A stretch of 39,290 nt of DNA from Bacteroidota bacterium (GTDB taxonomy: Bacteria; Bacteroidota; Ignavibacteria; Ignavibacteriales; Ignavibacteriaceae). The notes below the pieces were generated by a model. The model had not been told where the DNA came from. It was given only the letters and a program-made list of their open reading frames with translations, and searched no databases. Each line of letters starts with the position of its first letter. The stretch's first letter is position 1. Location of the stretch: positions 1 through 39,290 of the forward strand of contig JAKAJV010000042.1 of NCBI GenBank assembly GCA_021813585.1, in the 5' to 3' direction. Both the position numbers and the translations under genes were made by a program. Of this stretch, positions 8,812 through 16,865 are shown piece by piece.

Positions 8812-10860
8812 TTGAAATCACTGGGAAGAAATAGCGATATAATTTTAGCGTTCGGGCTTATATTTATGCTGGGATTAATGATTATCCCGCTTCCGCCTGT
8901 TCTGCTGGACTTTTTCCTTGCGCTGAATATTTCTTTGTCTGTCTTAATCCTGATCGTATCGCTTTATATTCAATCGCCGCTAGATATTTCGGTGTTCCCC
9001 GGCCTTCTGCTGGTGCTTACTCTCTTCAGGCTTTCGCTAAACATAAGCTCTACCAGGCTTATATTACTAGACGGATACGCAGGAAAAGTTATAGACACAT
9101 TCGGACAGTTTGTTGTGGGCGGAAACTACGTTGTGGGTTTTATAATCTTCATCATACTTGTTATTATCCAGTTCATAGTAATTATAAAGGGATCGGGAAG
9201 AATTTCGGAAGTTGCCGCAAGGTTTACTCTTGACGCGATGCCCGGCAAGCAAATGGCTATAGACGCAGATCTGAATACCGGATTGATTAATGAGGCAGAG
9301 GCCAGGGCCCGAAGAGAATCCATAAGCAGGGAAGCGGAATTTTACGGGGCGATGGACGGCGCAAGCAAGTTTGTTAAAGGAGATGCAATCGCCGGACTGC
9401 TGATCAACGTAATCAACATTGTGGGCGGTTTCATAATCGGAGTTGCCGGCAAAGGTATGTCGTTTACAGATGCAATTCATAACTATACTATATTAACCAT
9501 AGGCGACGGACTTGTTTCCCAGATACCGGCACTTTTAATAGCAACTGCCGCAGGTCTTGTAGTTACTAGAAGCGCAGCCGGCACCGCGCTGGATATGCAG
9601 ATGAGGAAGCAGCTGCTGTCGAACCCGCGTGTGCTCGCTACTGTTTCCGGCGCAGTCGGTTTGTTCTCTTTAATACCCGGCATGCCGATGATTCCGTTCT
9701 TATTGCTTAGCGCCGCACTGGGAACAGCCGCTTATTTTACTAAGAAAACCAGGAGCCAGAGCATTCAGAATGCAGAGCCACAGGAAGTTGAAGCCGAGCC
9801 GGCAGAAGAAAAGGTTGAGCAATATTTGCAGGTTGATCCGGTTGAAATAGAGATAGGCTACGGCTTAATAAGCCTGGTTGACGAAAAGCAGGGAGGCAAC
9901 TTGTTCCAGAAAATTTCTTCCACCCGGAAGTATATTGCATTGGAGTACGGCGTGCTTATACCTCCGGTTAGAGTTAGAGACAACCTGCAACTGGAGCCGA
10001 ACGAATATATAATAAAGATAAAAGGCAACATTGTTGCCGCATACGAAATTTATTCGGACAGGTTCCTTGCGATGAACCCCGGCAGCGTTACCGAACAGCT
10101 TAGCGGAATTCCTACCAGAGACCCCGCTTTCAATCTTTCTAGCTACTGGATAACCAGGGAAGAAAAGGACAAAGCCGAGCTGCTGGAATATACCGTCGTC
10201 GACAGCATCTCGGTACTATCCACCCATTTACAGGAGACGCTGAAGAAAAACTTCGATAAGATTTTAACAAGGCAGGCGGTAAAGCAGCTGCTGGAAAACC
10301 TGAAGAAGGAATACCCTGCGGTTATTGAAGATATAAATTCGGAGGTGCTGTCCCTGGGTATTATTCAAAAAGTGCTGCAGAGTCTTTTAAAGGAATTAAT
10401 CCCCATAAAAGATCTTGTGCAAATACTTGAAGCGTTGATCGATTATTCAAAAGTTACCAAGAATGTAGATGTACTTACAGAGTATGTAAGGCATGCAATG
10501 GGGGATACGCTTGCAAACCTGTACAAAGACCAGAACGGAATTATACATGCGGTAGCACTGGACGCGAATATTGAAACCACAATTACTAAAGCGCTGCAGA
10601 ACCAGAAGGAAGCGGTCCAGACTCTCGGCTTAAGCCCCGCGGTTTTAAGGGAGCTTAACGAAACTATCAAAACATACTTTGACCATTTTAGGATGCTGGG
10701 ATACGTACCGATTATTATAACCTCGGCTACCATTAGGCCGTATTTTTACCGCTTGATAAATTCAAGCTTCCCGGATTTCGTCGTACTTTCTTATTCCGAG
10801 CTTCCTTCGAATATTGAAATAGAGTTTATTGAAAAATTAGAGGTAGCAAATGCAAATTAA
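8812..10860 (+). CDS. flhA: flagellar export gate protein FlhA (TTG start)
   Basis: FlhA forms the nonameric export gate ring that docks chaperone-substrate complexes. The product is 682 residues, normal for the family. About eight membrane helices occupy the first ~320 residues, with the FHIPEP signature region TLDAMPGKQMAIDADL near residue 140. The large cytoplasmic domain follows, with VRDNLQLEPNEY and TVVDSISVLSTHL. The start is TTG at 8812, one base after the flhB stop; no ATG fits the conserved N-terminus better. It overlaps flhF by 11 bases. Confidence 0.97.
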   Translation: MKSLGRNSDIILAFGLIFMLGLMIIPLPPVLLDFFLALNISLSVLILIVSLYIQSPLDISVFPGLLLVLTLFRLSLNISSTRLILLDGYAGKVIDTFGQFVVGGNYVVGFIIFIILVIIQFIVIIKGSGRISEVAARFTLDAMPGKQMAIDADLNTGLINEAEARARRESISREAEFYGAMDGASKFVKGDAIAGLLINVINIVGGFIIGVAGKGMSFTDAIHNYTILTIGDGLVSQIPALLIATAAGLVVTRSAAGTALDMQMRKQLLSNPRVLATVSGAVGLFSLIPGMPMIPFLLLSAALGTAAYFTKKTRSQSIQNAEPQEVEAEPAEEKVEQYLQVDPVEIEIGYGLISLVDEKQGGNLFQKISSTRKYIALEYGVLIPPVRVRDNLQLEPNEYIIKIKGNIVAAYEIYSDRFLAMNPGSVTEQLSGIPTRDPAFNLSSYWITREEKDKAELLEYTVVDSISVLSTHLQETLKKNFDKILTRQAVKQLLENLKKEYPAVIEDINSEVLSLGIIQKVLQSLLKELIPIKDLVQILEALIDYSKVTKNVDVLTEYVRHAMGDTLANLYKDQNGIIHAVALDANIETTITKALQNQKEAVQTLGLSPAVLRELNETIKTYFDHFRMLGYVPIIITSATIRPYFYRLINSSFPDFVVLSYSELPSNIEIEFIEKLEVANAN

Positions 10861-11989
10861 AAAATTTATTGCCCCAACGTTAAAGCAGGCTTCTATGCAG
10901 ATGAAAGACGAACTTGGCGGTGAAGCAATAATTTTGGGAACGAGAGTTATTTATAACAGCACCAAAGGCAGCTCTCAAAAAATGTTCGAGCTAACAGCGG
11001 GCATCGAAGAAGAGGAAGCCGTGCTTGAATATTCGGGGCAGGCAGCGGGCGGCTATTCAGAGGCTGCCGGGAAGAACCTTCCCGACGAGCTGAGGAAGCT
11101 TTCCGATAAAATATTTATTAATCCTTTAGTAAAAAAAGAAACCACGCCTGCTAAATCCGGACCAAGCAGGCAGAGCCGGCAGAAGCCCGAACCGAAGAGC
11201 AATATAGAGCGCGAGCTTAAGGAAGTAGTTGAAACTTTGTTTAACAGGGAAGTTCAAAAGCAGGTTGTCTCATCCCTTGTTAGCCAGCTTAAAAAGTATA
11301 AGGGATTTATTCACTCCTCCAATATAAACAGCTATGTATTATCCGCCATCGCTTCGATGATCCCGACTTATCATTTTGAAGTGAAGAAAGGGAACAAGCC
11401 GAAAGTTGTTGCACTTGTAGGACCTACGGGCGTAGGAAAAACAACCTGCATCGCAAAGCTGGCGGTGATTTCAAAAATATTGCACAACCTTAACGTCGGG
11501 TTAATTTCGATAGATACCTACCGCCTTGGCGCAATAGACCAGCTGCGGATTTTTTCCGAGATAAGTAATGTGGATATGCTGGTAGCTTATGAGCCTAAGG
11601 ATATACCGGGACTGATGAATTCATTAAAGAATAAAGACATTATTTTTATAGATACCGCAGGCAGAAGCCAGAATAATAAAGATCAATTGTTAAATGCGGC
11701 TGAGTTCCTTAAAGCCGCAAATGTGGACGAGACGTACCTTGTTCTAAGCGCAACCGGTACCACAAGAAACCTGCACGATGTTGCGGAAAAATTTAAGCTC
11801 CTTAATTATAATTCCGTAATATTTACAAAGGTTGATGAGGCAGTAACATTCGGGAACATACTTAATGTGGTTAATGCTTTCGACTTGCCTGTTTCTTTTC
11901 TTACCAACGGCCAGGTTATTCCGGATGATATAATTTCCGCCGATCCAGAATTTATAGCCAATATGATTTACACAGGAAAGATAAATTAA
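10850..11989 (+). CDS. flhF: flagellar placement GTPase FlhF
   Basis: FlhF is an SRP-family GTPase that, with FlhG, sets flagellar site and number. The 379-residue protein has the N-terminal FlhF motif MQIKKFIAPTLKQAS and LGGEAIILGTR, a basic linker, then an NG domain. The P-loop GPTGVGKTT is at residues 191-199; DTYRLGAIDQL, the FIDTAGRS G3 motif and FTKVDEA (G4) follow in order. The overlap with flhA (11 bases) and the one-base overlap with flhG support a single unit. FlhF together with FlhG suggests polar or otherwise defined flagella (inference from other bacteria). Confidence 0.97.
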   Translation: MQIKKFIAPTLKQASMQMKDELGGEAIILGTRVIYNSTKGSSQKMFELTAGIEEEEAVLEYSGQAAGGYSEAAGKNLPDELRKLSDKIFINPLVKKETTPAKSGPSRQSRQKPEPKSNIERELKEVVETLFNREVQKQVVSSLVSQLKKYKGFIHSSNINSYVLSAIASMIPTYHFEVKKGNKPKVVALVGPTGVGKTTCIAKLAVISKILHNLNVGLISIDTYRLGAIDQLRIFSEISNVDMLVAYEPKDIPGLMNSLKNKDIIFIDTAGRSQNNKDQLLNAAEFLKAANVDETYLVLSATGTTRNLHDVAEKFKLLNYNSVIFTKVDEAVTFGNILNVVNAFDLPVSFLTNGQVIPDDIISADPEFIANMIYTGKIN

Positions 11990-12837
11990 TGTCCGGCCAG
12001 GCCGAAAGAGTAATGGAGCTGAGAAAGCTTGCAGGGGATAGAAGGCAAAATCCACTTTCTAAAATTTTTGCTCTCACTTCCGGCAAGGGCGGCACGGGTA
12101 AGACTTTTTTGTCACTTAACCTTGCCTATTCTTTAGCAGCTGCAGGAAGCAGGGTACTGGTAATCGATCTCGATTCAAATCTATCCAATTCCAACATTAT
12201 GCTGAATGTTATAGCTGCAAAGACCATATACGGTTTTTATACAGAGCAGAAGCTGTTAAGCGATTTGATAACCGAGTATGAGCCCAACATTCATTTTATT
12301 TTCGGGGATTCCGGCAGGCTGAATTATCCGTCCCCAAAAAGCGGGCTAATTTCCAAGATGTTTAGCCAGCTGAGGAATTTGGAAGACAGCTACGATTTTA
12401 TTTTTCTGGATACCGGCGCCGGCGCCGGCGAGGATATTTTATCCATACTCCTTAAGGCCGACGGCAATATTATAGTTACCCTGCCCGAGCCGACTGCGGT
12501 TATGGATTCCTACGTAATGCTTAAACTGCTTAGCGGAAACCGTTACTGCGGGAAAAAATATATCGTAGTAAATAAATGCTTTGAAGTTGAAGACGGCAAA
12601 GCTACGTTCGATAATCTTACAATGGCTGCCGATCATTTCCTGAAAGATAAGCCTGCCTACCTAGGCGAAGTAAGCTTTGATAAGTCGGTTATCAAGTCCA
12701 TAGTTTCTCAAGAACTGTTTCTTAAAGGATATTCAGGCACTCCGGTTGCTGCGCAGATAGAGCGGATTGCCGGCAGGCTTTATGAATTCAATCATGTGGC
12801 TAATATTCTCCAGCCTCAGGCTTCAAGCGCTCTCTAG
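11989..12837 (+). CDS. flhG: MinD-like ATPase FlhG (FleN/YlxH), flagellar number regulator
   Basis: FlhG is a ParA/MinD-type ATPase that activates FlhF and limits flagellar number. The 282-residue product has an N-terminal QAERVMELRKLAG segment, a variant of the DQAxxLR FlhF-activating motif, then the deviant Walker A KGGTGKT at residues 33-39, VIDLDSNLSNSN, and FIFLDTGAGAGED as Walker B/switch region. The C-terminal end is short, so the membrane-targeting helix is weak or absent. It ends the fliL-flhG block; 98 bases follow before the next gene. Confidence 0.94.
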   Translation: MSGQAERVMELRKLAGDRRQNPLSKIFALTSGKGGTGKTFLSLNLAYSLAAAGSRVLVIDLDSNLSNSNIMLNVIAAKTIYGFYTEQKLLSDLITEYEPNIHFIFGDSGRLNYPSPKSGLISKMFSQLRNLEDSYDFIFLDTGAGAGEDILSILLKADGNIIVTLPEPTAVMDSYVMLKLLSGNRYCGKKYIVVNKCFEVEDGKATFDNLTMAADHFLKDKPAYLGEVSFDKSVIKSIVSQELFLKGYSGTPVAAQIERIAGRLYEFNHVANILQPQASSAL

Positions 12838-12893
12838 CATAAAAAAAACAACCGAATATTCCCCGCTAAGCATACATTTTATTCAGCACATGC

Positions 12894-12909
12894 TGGTATA
12901 AAATTTGAA
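12894..12909 (+). promoter_or_regulatory. candidate sigma-54-like -24/-12 promoter upstream of the fliA unit
   Basis: TGGTATAAAATTTGAA carries TGG and TTG at the same spacing as the box before fliL, and also ends in TTGAA. It sits 29 bases before the ATG at 12936, almost the same distance as in the fliL leader. It occupies the only gap (98 bases) between flhG and the fliA unit. The -12 GC dinucleotide is GA here, so the match to sigma-54 is imperfect; an A/T-rich housekeeping promoter in the same gap is the alternative. Confidence 0.38.
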
Positions 12910-12935
12910 TTTTCCGATGAAAAAATTATACGAAA

Positions 12936-13157
12936 ATGAATAAGATAGTTCTTCAGTTCGGTTTGTTGATATTCTCTCTCTCGGTATTTTTTTTCAGCCG
13001 CGTAGGGCTGCCGGCTATTCAAGTTCTCTTTAGGTCTTTTATAGTTTTTATTTCAACTACGTTTATGCTGGGTGTAATAGTTATAGTCTTTGTTAACGCT
13101 ATTAACAAAGCCTCCTTTAGGAAAAAAGAAATATTAGAAAATAACAACAGGAAATAA
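12936..13157 (+). CDS. small two-helix membrane protein of unknown function
   Basis: The 73-residue product is not recognised. It has two hydrophobic stretches (about residues 5-28 and 33-54), then a short basic/acidic tail (NKASFRKKEILENNNRK), so both ends are probably cytoplasmic. It is the first gene of the unit that leads into fliA, five bases upstream of it, and a candidate promoter lies 29 bases before its start. Codon use matches its neighbours. The position suggests a role in flagellar regulation or assembly, but nothing in the sequence proves it. Confidence 0.7.
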   Translation: MNKIVLQFGLLIFSLSVFFFSRVGLPAIQVLFRSFIVFISTTFMLGVIVIVFVNAINKASFRKKEILENNNRK

Positions 13158-13162
13158 TCAAA

Positions 13163-13792
13163 ATGGATAATGCAAACTTGTGGGCAGAATTTAAGAAAGC
13201 CCCGTCTGCAAGCCTTAAAAAGCAAATTATAATGAACTACATAAAGCTGGTTCATTATGTCATTCATAACTCAAAGTTCATTTCCCTGGAATTCCTGGAC
13301 GACAGAGATTATTTCCAATTCGGCGTAGAGGGCCTAAGCGAGGCGATTGACCGGTTTGATCCCGATTACGGCACCAAGTTCGAGACCTACGCCATACAAA
13401 GAATAAGAGGCAAGATTATCGATGAGCTGAGAAAGCTGCAGATAAAGCCAAGACCAGCAACTGCGGAAAAGCACCTGCAGACTGTTTATTCAAACGTATC
13501 GTTAACCAGCCCGGTTGATGATGAAGACGGATATTTGCTGTACGAAATATTACCGGACGAAACCGAAATTCCGGATCAGACTGCAGAGAAAAACGAAGCA
13601 AAGGAATTCCTTGTTGAGGCAATTAAAGCGCTGGAAGAAAGGGACAGGCTTATTATAAGCTTATATTATTATGAAAATTTAAATTATAAAGAGATAGCTA
13701 AGCTGTTGAATATAACCGTATCGAGAGTATCGCAGGTTCACACAAGAATAATAGAAATGTTAAAAACAAAACTGGCTTACTTAAATGAGTAA
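13163..13792 (+). CDS. fliA: flagellar sigma factor FliA (sigma-28), short form
   Basis: Sigma-28 directs RNA polymerase to late flagellar promoters. Region 2 is clear (FLDDRDYFQFGVEGLSEAID, RFDPDYGTKFETYAIQRIRG, KIIDELRKLQ), and so is region 4 (LEERDRLIISLYYYENLNYK, EIAKLLNITVSRVSQVHTRI). The product is only 209 residues; E. coli FliA has 239 and B. subtilis SigD 254. The missing part is between them: after DELRKLQIKPR only a few residues precede VSLTSPV, where region 3 normally has about 45 residues. It overlaps the next gene by 8 bases. A short SigF/B-type factor is the alternative, but the context and region 2 favour FliA. Confidence 0.88.
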   Translation: MDNANLWAEFKKAPSASLKKQIIMNYIKLVHYVIHNSKFISLEFLDDRDYFQFGVEGLSEAIDRFDPDYGTKFETYAIQRIRGKIIDELRKLQIKPRPATAEKHLQTVYSNVSLTSPVDDEDGYLLYEILPDETEIPDQTAEKNEAKEFLVEAIKALEERDRLIISLYYYENLNYKEIAKLLNITVSRVSQVHTRIIEMLKTKLAYLNE

Positions 13793-14663
13793 CTCCCCGG
13801 TAGAAAATATCCAAGAAAAGGCCATCTACATACGGATGCTTTCTAATATAAGGAACCTGCCGTCGGTTCCATTAATAATTTTTGAAGTATCGAAGATGCT
13901 CGGCAACCCCAATACCAGCGCTTCCGATCTGGGCAGGGTTATTGGCCGCGACCAGGGCCTTGTGGCTAAAATTTTAACGGTAGCCAACTCACCGTTATAC
14001 GGACTGCCAAGGAGGGTTGCGACAATCGAGTTTGCCATTGTCATCCTCGGCTTCGATCATATTAAGAATATCGTAATGGCGCTGTCGATGATAGAGGCAT
14101 TTAAAAGGAACGGGGGAACAAACTGGGACAATAAATCGTACTGGAACCACACGCTGTTTACCGCCGCCGCAGCAAAAAGAATTGCCGATGAGATCGGATA
14201 TCCCAAGTCCGGCGAGGTCTTTACCGCCGGGCTGCTTCACGATCTCGGCATTTCAATTATTCAAAGATATTTTAACAAGGAGTTTAATACTATTTGCAGC
14301 CTAGTAGATACCCAGCAGATGAGATACCTTAAGGCCGAAGAGCAGGTTCTCGGTTTAACCCATCAGGAAGTTGGAAAATTTTTAATTAATAAATGGAACT
14401 TGCCCGAAGCGCTTGGAGACGCTATTGCCAATCACCACCATCCGTCTAAATCCGAGAACAACAAAGTTCTGGCTTCTATCATCCATCTTGCTGATTATAT
14501 GACCCAGAGAATAGGTACGGGCTGCTTTTACTGGGACGATGACATGCAGCTGGACGAAAACATAATCGACATCCTAAAGTTCGGCGACGAAAGCAAGCTG
14601 AATGACTTTATCGAAAGTCATACTGAGCTTTTTAAAGGGCAATCCACGGCAACAATTTTTTAG
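13785..14663 (+). CDS. HDOD-domain signalling protein (first of tandem pair)
   Basis: The 292-residue protein is a single HDOD domain (HD-related output domain), cytoplasmic, without membrane helices. Visible motifs: LPSVPLIIFEVSKML, VAKILTVANSPLYGLPRRV, a WNHTLF histidine, LLHDLGISII, NHHHP and SIIHLADYM. Many HDOD proteins have lost the metal ligands of true HD phosphohydrolases; here the H...HD...HH...D residues seem to remain, so a catalytic role is possible. It overlaps fliA by 8 bases and is followed 7 bases later by a close paralogue. HDOD proteins near flagellar genes are usually thought to act in signalling or motility control; the exact role is unknown. Confidence 0.9.
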   Translation: MSNSPVENIQEKAIYIRMLSNIRNLPSVPLIIFEVSKMLGNPNTSASDLGRVIGRDQGLVAKILTVANSPLYGLPRRVATIEFAIVILGFDHIKNIVMALSMIEAFKRNGGTNWDNKSYWNHTLFTAAAAKRIADEIGYPKSGEVFTAGLLHDLGISIIQRYFNKEFNTICSLVDTQQMRYLKAEEQVLGLTHQEVGKFLINKWNLPEALGDAIANHHHPSKSENNKVLASIIHLADYMTQRIGTGCFYWDDDMQLDENIIDILKFGDESKLNDFIESHTELFKGQSTATIF

Positions 14664-14670
14664 AAGAAAC

Positions 14671-15561
14671 ATGAATATGGTAACCTTAGCAACAACATTG
14701 CAGAAAAAAAAGGAAAAGACGGAGCTAATTTTAAGGAACATCTTTAATCTTCCTCCGGTGCCTAAAGCTATTAAAGAGGCGCTGGATTTATTGAGCAGTC
14801 CTAAGACAAACAATTTCCAGCTCTCTCACGTAATATCAACCGACCAGGGGCTGGTTACAAAAATTCTAACCATTGCCAACTCGCCGCTCTACGGCCTGCA
14901 GCGGAAAGTAACGACGATTGATTTTGCCATTCTAGTGCTCGGCTACCATGAGCTGAAAAATATTATCTCCGTACTCTCGATTGTTGAATCGTTTAAGAAT
15001 AAGACCGACCAATACCTTGATCAAAAAGAATTCTGGCTGCATTCCTTTATAACCGGCACCGCATCCAGAAGGCTGGCTGAAGATTTGGATTTCCCGAATG
15101 AAGGTGAGGCCTTTATTACCGGCTTTCTGCACGACATGGGTATCTCGGTCATCCACAGATTTATGCATTCCAGCTTTATTGAAATACACAACCTTGTTAA
15201 CGGCAGCGGAATAAATTACCAGGAAGCCGAGCTGGAAGTTTTAGGAATGACGCACCAGCAAATAGGCTATTACCTCTTTGAAAAATGGAATTTCCCGGAC
15301 CAGGTTTGCGATGTTATTCTTAACCACCACAACCCGGAAAAATCGGCTAACAATAAAATGCTAACTTCCATAATCCATCTTGCGGATTACATGACCCAGA
15401 AGCTGGAAAAAGGAAAATCTTATTGGGATAAAGACATCCAGCTTAACCTTACGGAGCTTTCCAATTTAAGAATAAGGAACCAGGAAGAAGCGGATAAATT
15501 TATAATCGGGTACGAAGAACTGTTTAATAACCAGGTAGAAGCCGTTAGGTATTTAAATTGA
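14671..15561 (+). CDS. HDOD-domain signalling protein (second of tandem pair)
   Basis: This is a paralogue of the preceding gene across its whole length: LPPVPKAIKEALDLL, VTKILTIANSPLYGLQRKV, FLHDMGISVIHRFM, NHHNPEKSANNKML and SIIHLADYMTQ match position by position. The frame is open further upstream (to 14602), but the ATG at 14671, seven bases after the preceding stop and behind AGAAGAAAC, fits the paralogue's N-terminus. The product is 296 residues with no membrane segment. The HD-type residues are kept as in its partner. It overlaps the kinase-like gene that follows by four bases (TTGA), so the three genes are probably made together. Confidence 0.9.
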   Translation: MNMVTLATTLQKKKEKTELILRNIFNLPPVPKAIKEALDLLSSPKTNNFQLSHVISTDQGLVTKILTIANSPLYGLQRKVTTIDFAILVLGYHELKNIISVLSIVESFKNKTDQYLDQKEFWLHSFITGTASRRLAEDLDFPNEGEAFITGFLHDMGISVIHRFMHSSFIEIHNLVNGSGINYQEAELEVLGMTHQQIGYYLFEKWNFPDQVCDVILNHHNPEKSANNKMLTSIIHLADYMTQKLEKGKSYWDKDIQLNLTELSNLRIRNQEEADKFIIGYEELFNNQVEAVRYLN

Positions 15562-16865
15562 GAATAATAAAAAATAACACTTTAAGGTACGAAGCATTTC
15601 ACAAAACGCTTCCTTCAATTTCCAGAGGCAGGCTGTCTTCCGCCGGGCTTGCATTGCAGGATGGATATAAGGAAGAGATACCCGGTGCCTTGAATAAAGA
15701 GTATGACTCTTCCGTAAAAATTCTTGAGTTTGCCAGGAACATAAAAAGCCTGAACAGCATAAGTGCGGTTGAAGAGAGTTTAAAGCTTCTGCTTAATGAG
15801 CTAATGGGCGTTAAAGAGACCGCTTTATTCTTTTTTAATGAAAACCAAACTTCGCTTATTCCCGTTTCTCCAAATACTTCATCAAGATCAAAATACTTTG
15901 TTAATAACAGCCTTATGTCCGGAGCGCTGAACGGCATATTTGAAACCGGGACCCACAAAATAATTTTGGATTCATTAGTCTATAATATCGACGGGACAAA
16001 ATCTTATTACTTAATTGTTCCTTTTACCGGCGGGGCAAATGAAAAAGGCGTGCTTTTAACCTTGATGCCTTTCTCCTTAACTGAAGGCTCCGGCGAAATT
16101 ACATTGATAAAAGTATGCCTTGAGATGTTCCTGAACAAGCTGGAGGTAATAGGCAGGCAGGAAGAGCTTAAGAGCGCATATAACGAACTTCAGGTGTATC
16201 AGTCGAAGCTGACAAACGATTACAAGCTGTCCGCCATCGGAGAGCTTACCTCCGGTATTGTTGAAGACGTTCTTTCTCCTTTGCAGGTAATATTAAGCAG
16301 CACGGAGTTCTTAAAAAAGGAGGATTCCGCTGCTGATGAAAAAGTGCTTGATACAATAAACCAGCAGGTAAAAAAGGTAAAGACGGTTATTAACCGACTT
16401 GTAAAGTTTGCCGGCACTGCGGATTCTAAAAATAAAATTTATCCGTGCAGCATTAACAAAGCAATAAACGATTTCTATCAGATGTTCAGCTCTTCTCTTA
16501 AGAACGATAATTACGAATGCGTGCTCGACCTTGAGGATAACATCCCCTCGGTGCTTACAAATCCTAATTATATAAACCAGATTTTGACGAATATCTTTTT
16601 TCTTATAAAGGCGGGCGGCAGCAAGGCTGGTGGTATTTTAATACAGACAAGGTATGCGAGCGAGAAGATTGTGGTAAAATTTTTGTCTACCGATTACTTT
16701 GAAGAGCTTGACAACGATACGTTAAATCCTGCCCGGGACGTTAATTTGAAGATAATAAAAAATCTTATGCTTCAGCATCAAGGCGAAATTAAATTCGACT
16801 CAAACAAGAGCAGGGGAACTGTAATAACATTATCATTCCCTTTAAAAAGGAACATTATAAGATGA
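15558..16865 (+). CDS. histidine-kinase-like protein lacking the phospho-acceptor His (pseudo-kinase)
   Basis: The 435-residue soluble protein starts with TTG inside the preceding stop. Residues ~55-195 look like a GAF-type sensor (KETALFFFNENQTSLIPVSP ... LIVPFTGGANEKGVLLTLMP), then a coiled linker, a DHp-like region and an HATPase-like region. In the H-box GELTSGIVEDVLSPLQ, residue 236 is Glu where AHE normally has His. The N-box (TNIFFLIKAGG) lacks the Asn of the usual NA pair, and the DxGxG box is replaced by VVKFLSTDYFEEL; only SRGTVITLSFPL at the end is kept. It should therefore neither bind ATP normally nor autophosphorylate. A scaffold or sensor role for HDOD or kinase partners is inference. 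Confidence 0.82.
   Translation: MRIIKNNTLRYEAFHKTLPSISRGRLSSAGLALQDGYKEEIPGALNKEYDSSVKILEFARNIKSLNSISAVEESLKLLLNELMGVKETALFFFNENQTSLIPVSPNTSSRSKYFVNNSLMSGALNGIFETGTHKIILDSLVYNIDGTKSYYLIVPFTGGANEKGVLLTLMPFSLTEGSGEITLIKVCLEMFLNKLEVIGRQEELKSAYNELQVYQSKLTNDYKLSAIGELTSGIVEDVLSPLQVILSSTEFLKKEDSAADEKVLDTINQQVKKVKTVINRLVKFAGTADSKNKIYPCSINKAINDFYQMFSSSLKNDNYECVLDLEDNIPSVLTNPNYINQILTNIFFLIKAGGSKAGGILIQTRYASEKIVVKFLSTDYFEELDNDTLNPARDVNLKIIKNLMLQHQGEIKFDSNKSRGTVITLSFPLKRNIIR

Noticed and set aside
9067-9480. Long minus-strand open frames over flhA, fliM, flgL, fliP and the HDOD genes
   Set aside because: They lie opposite strongly conserved genes, contain no family motifs and have no ribosome sites; they are antisense shadows.
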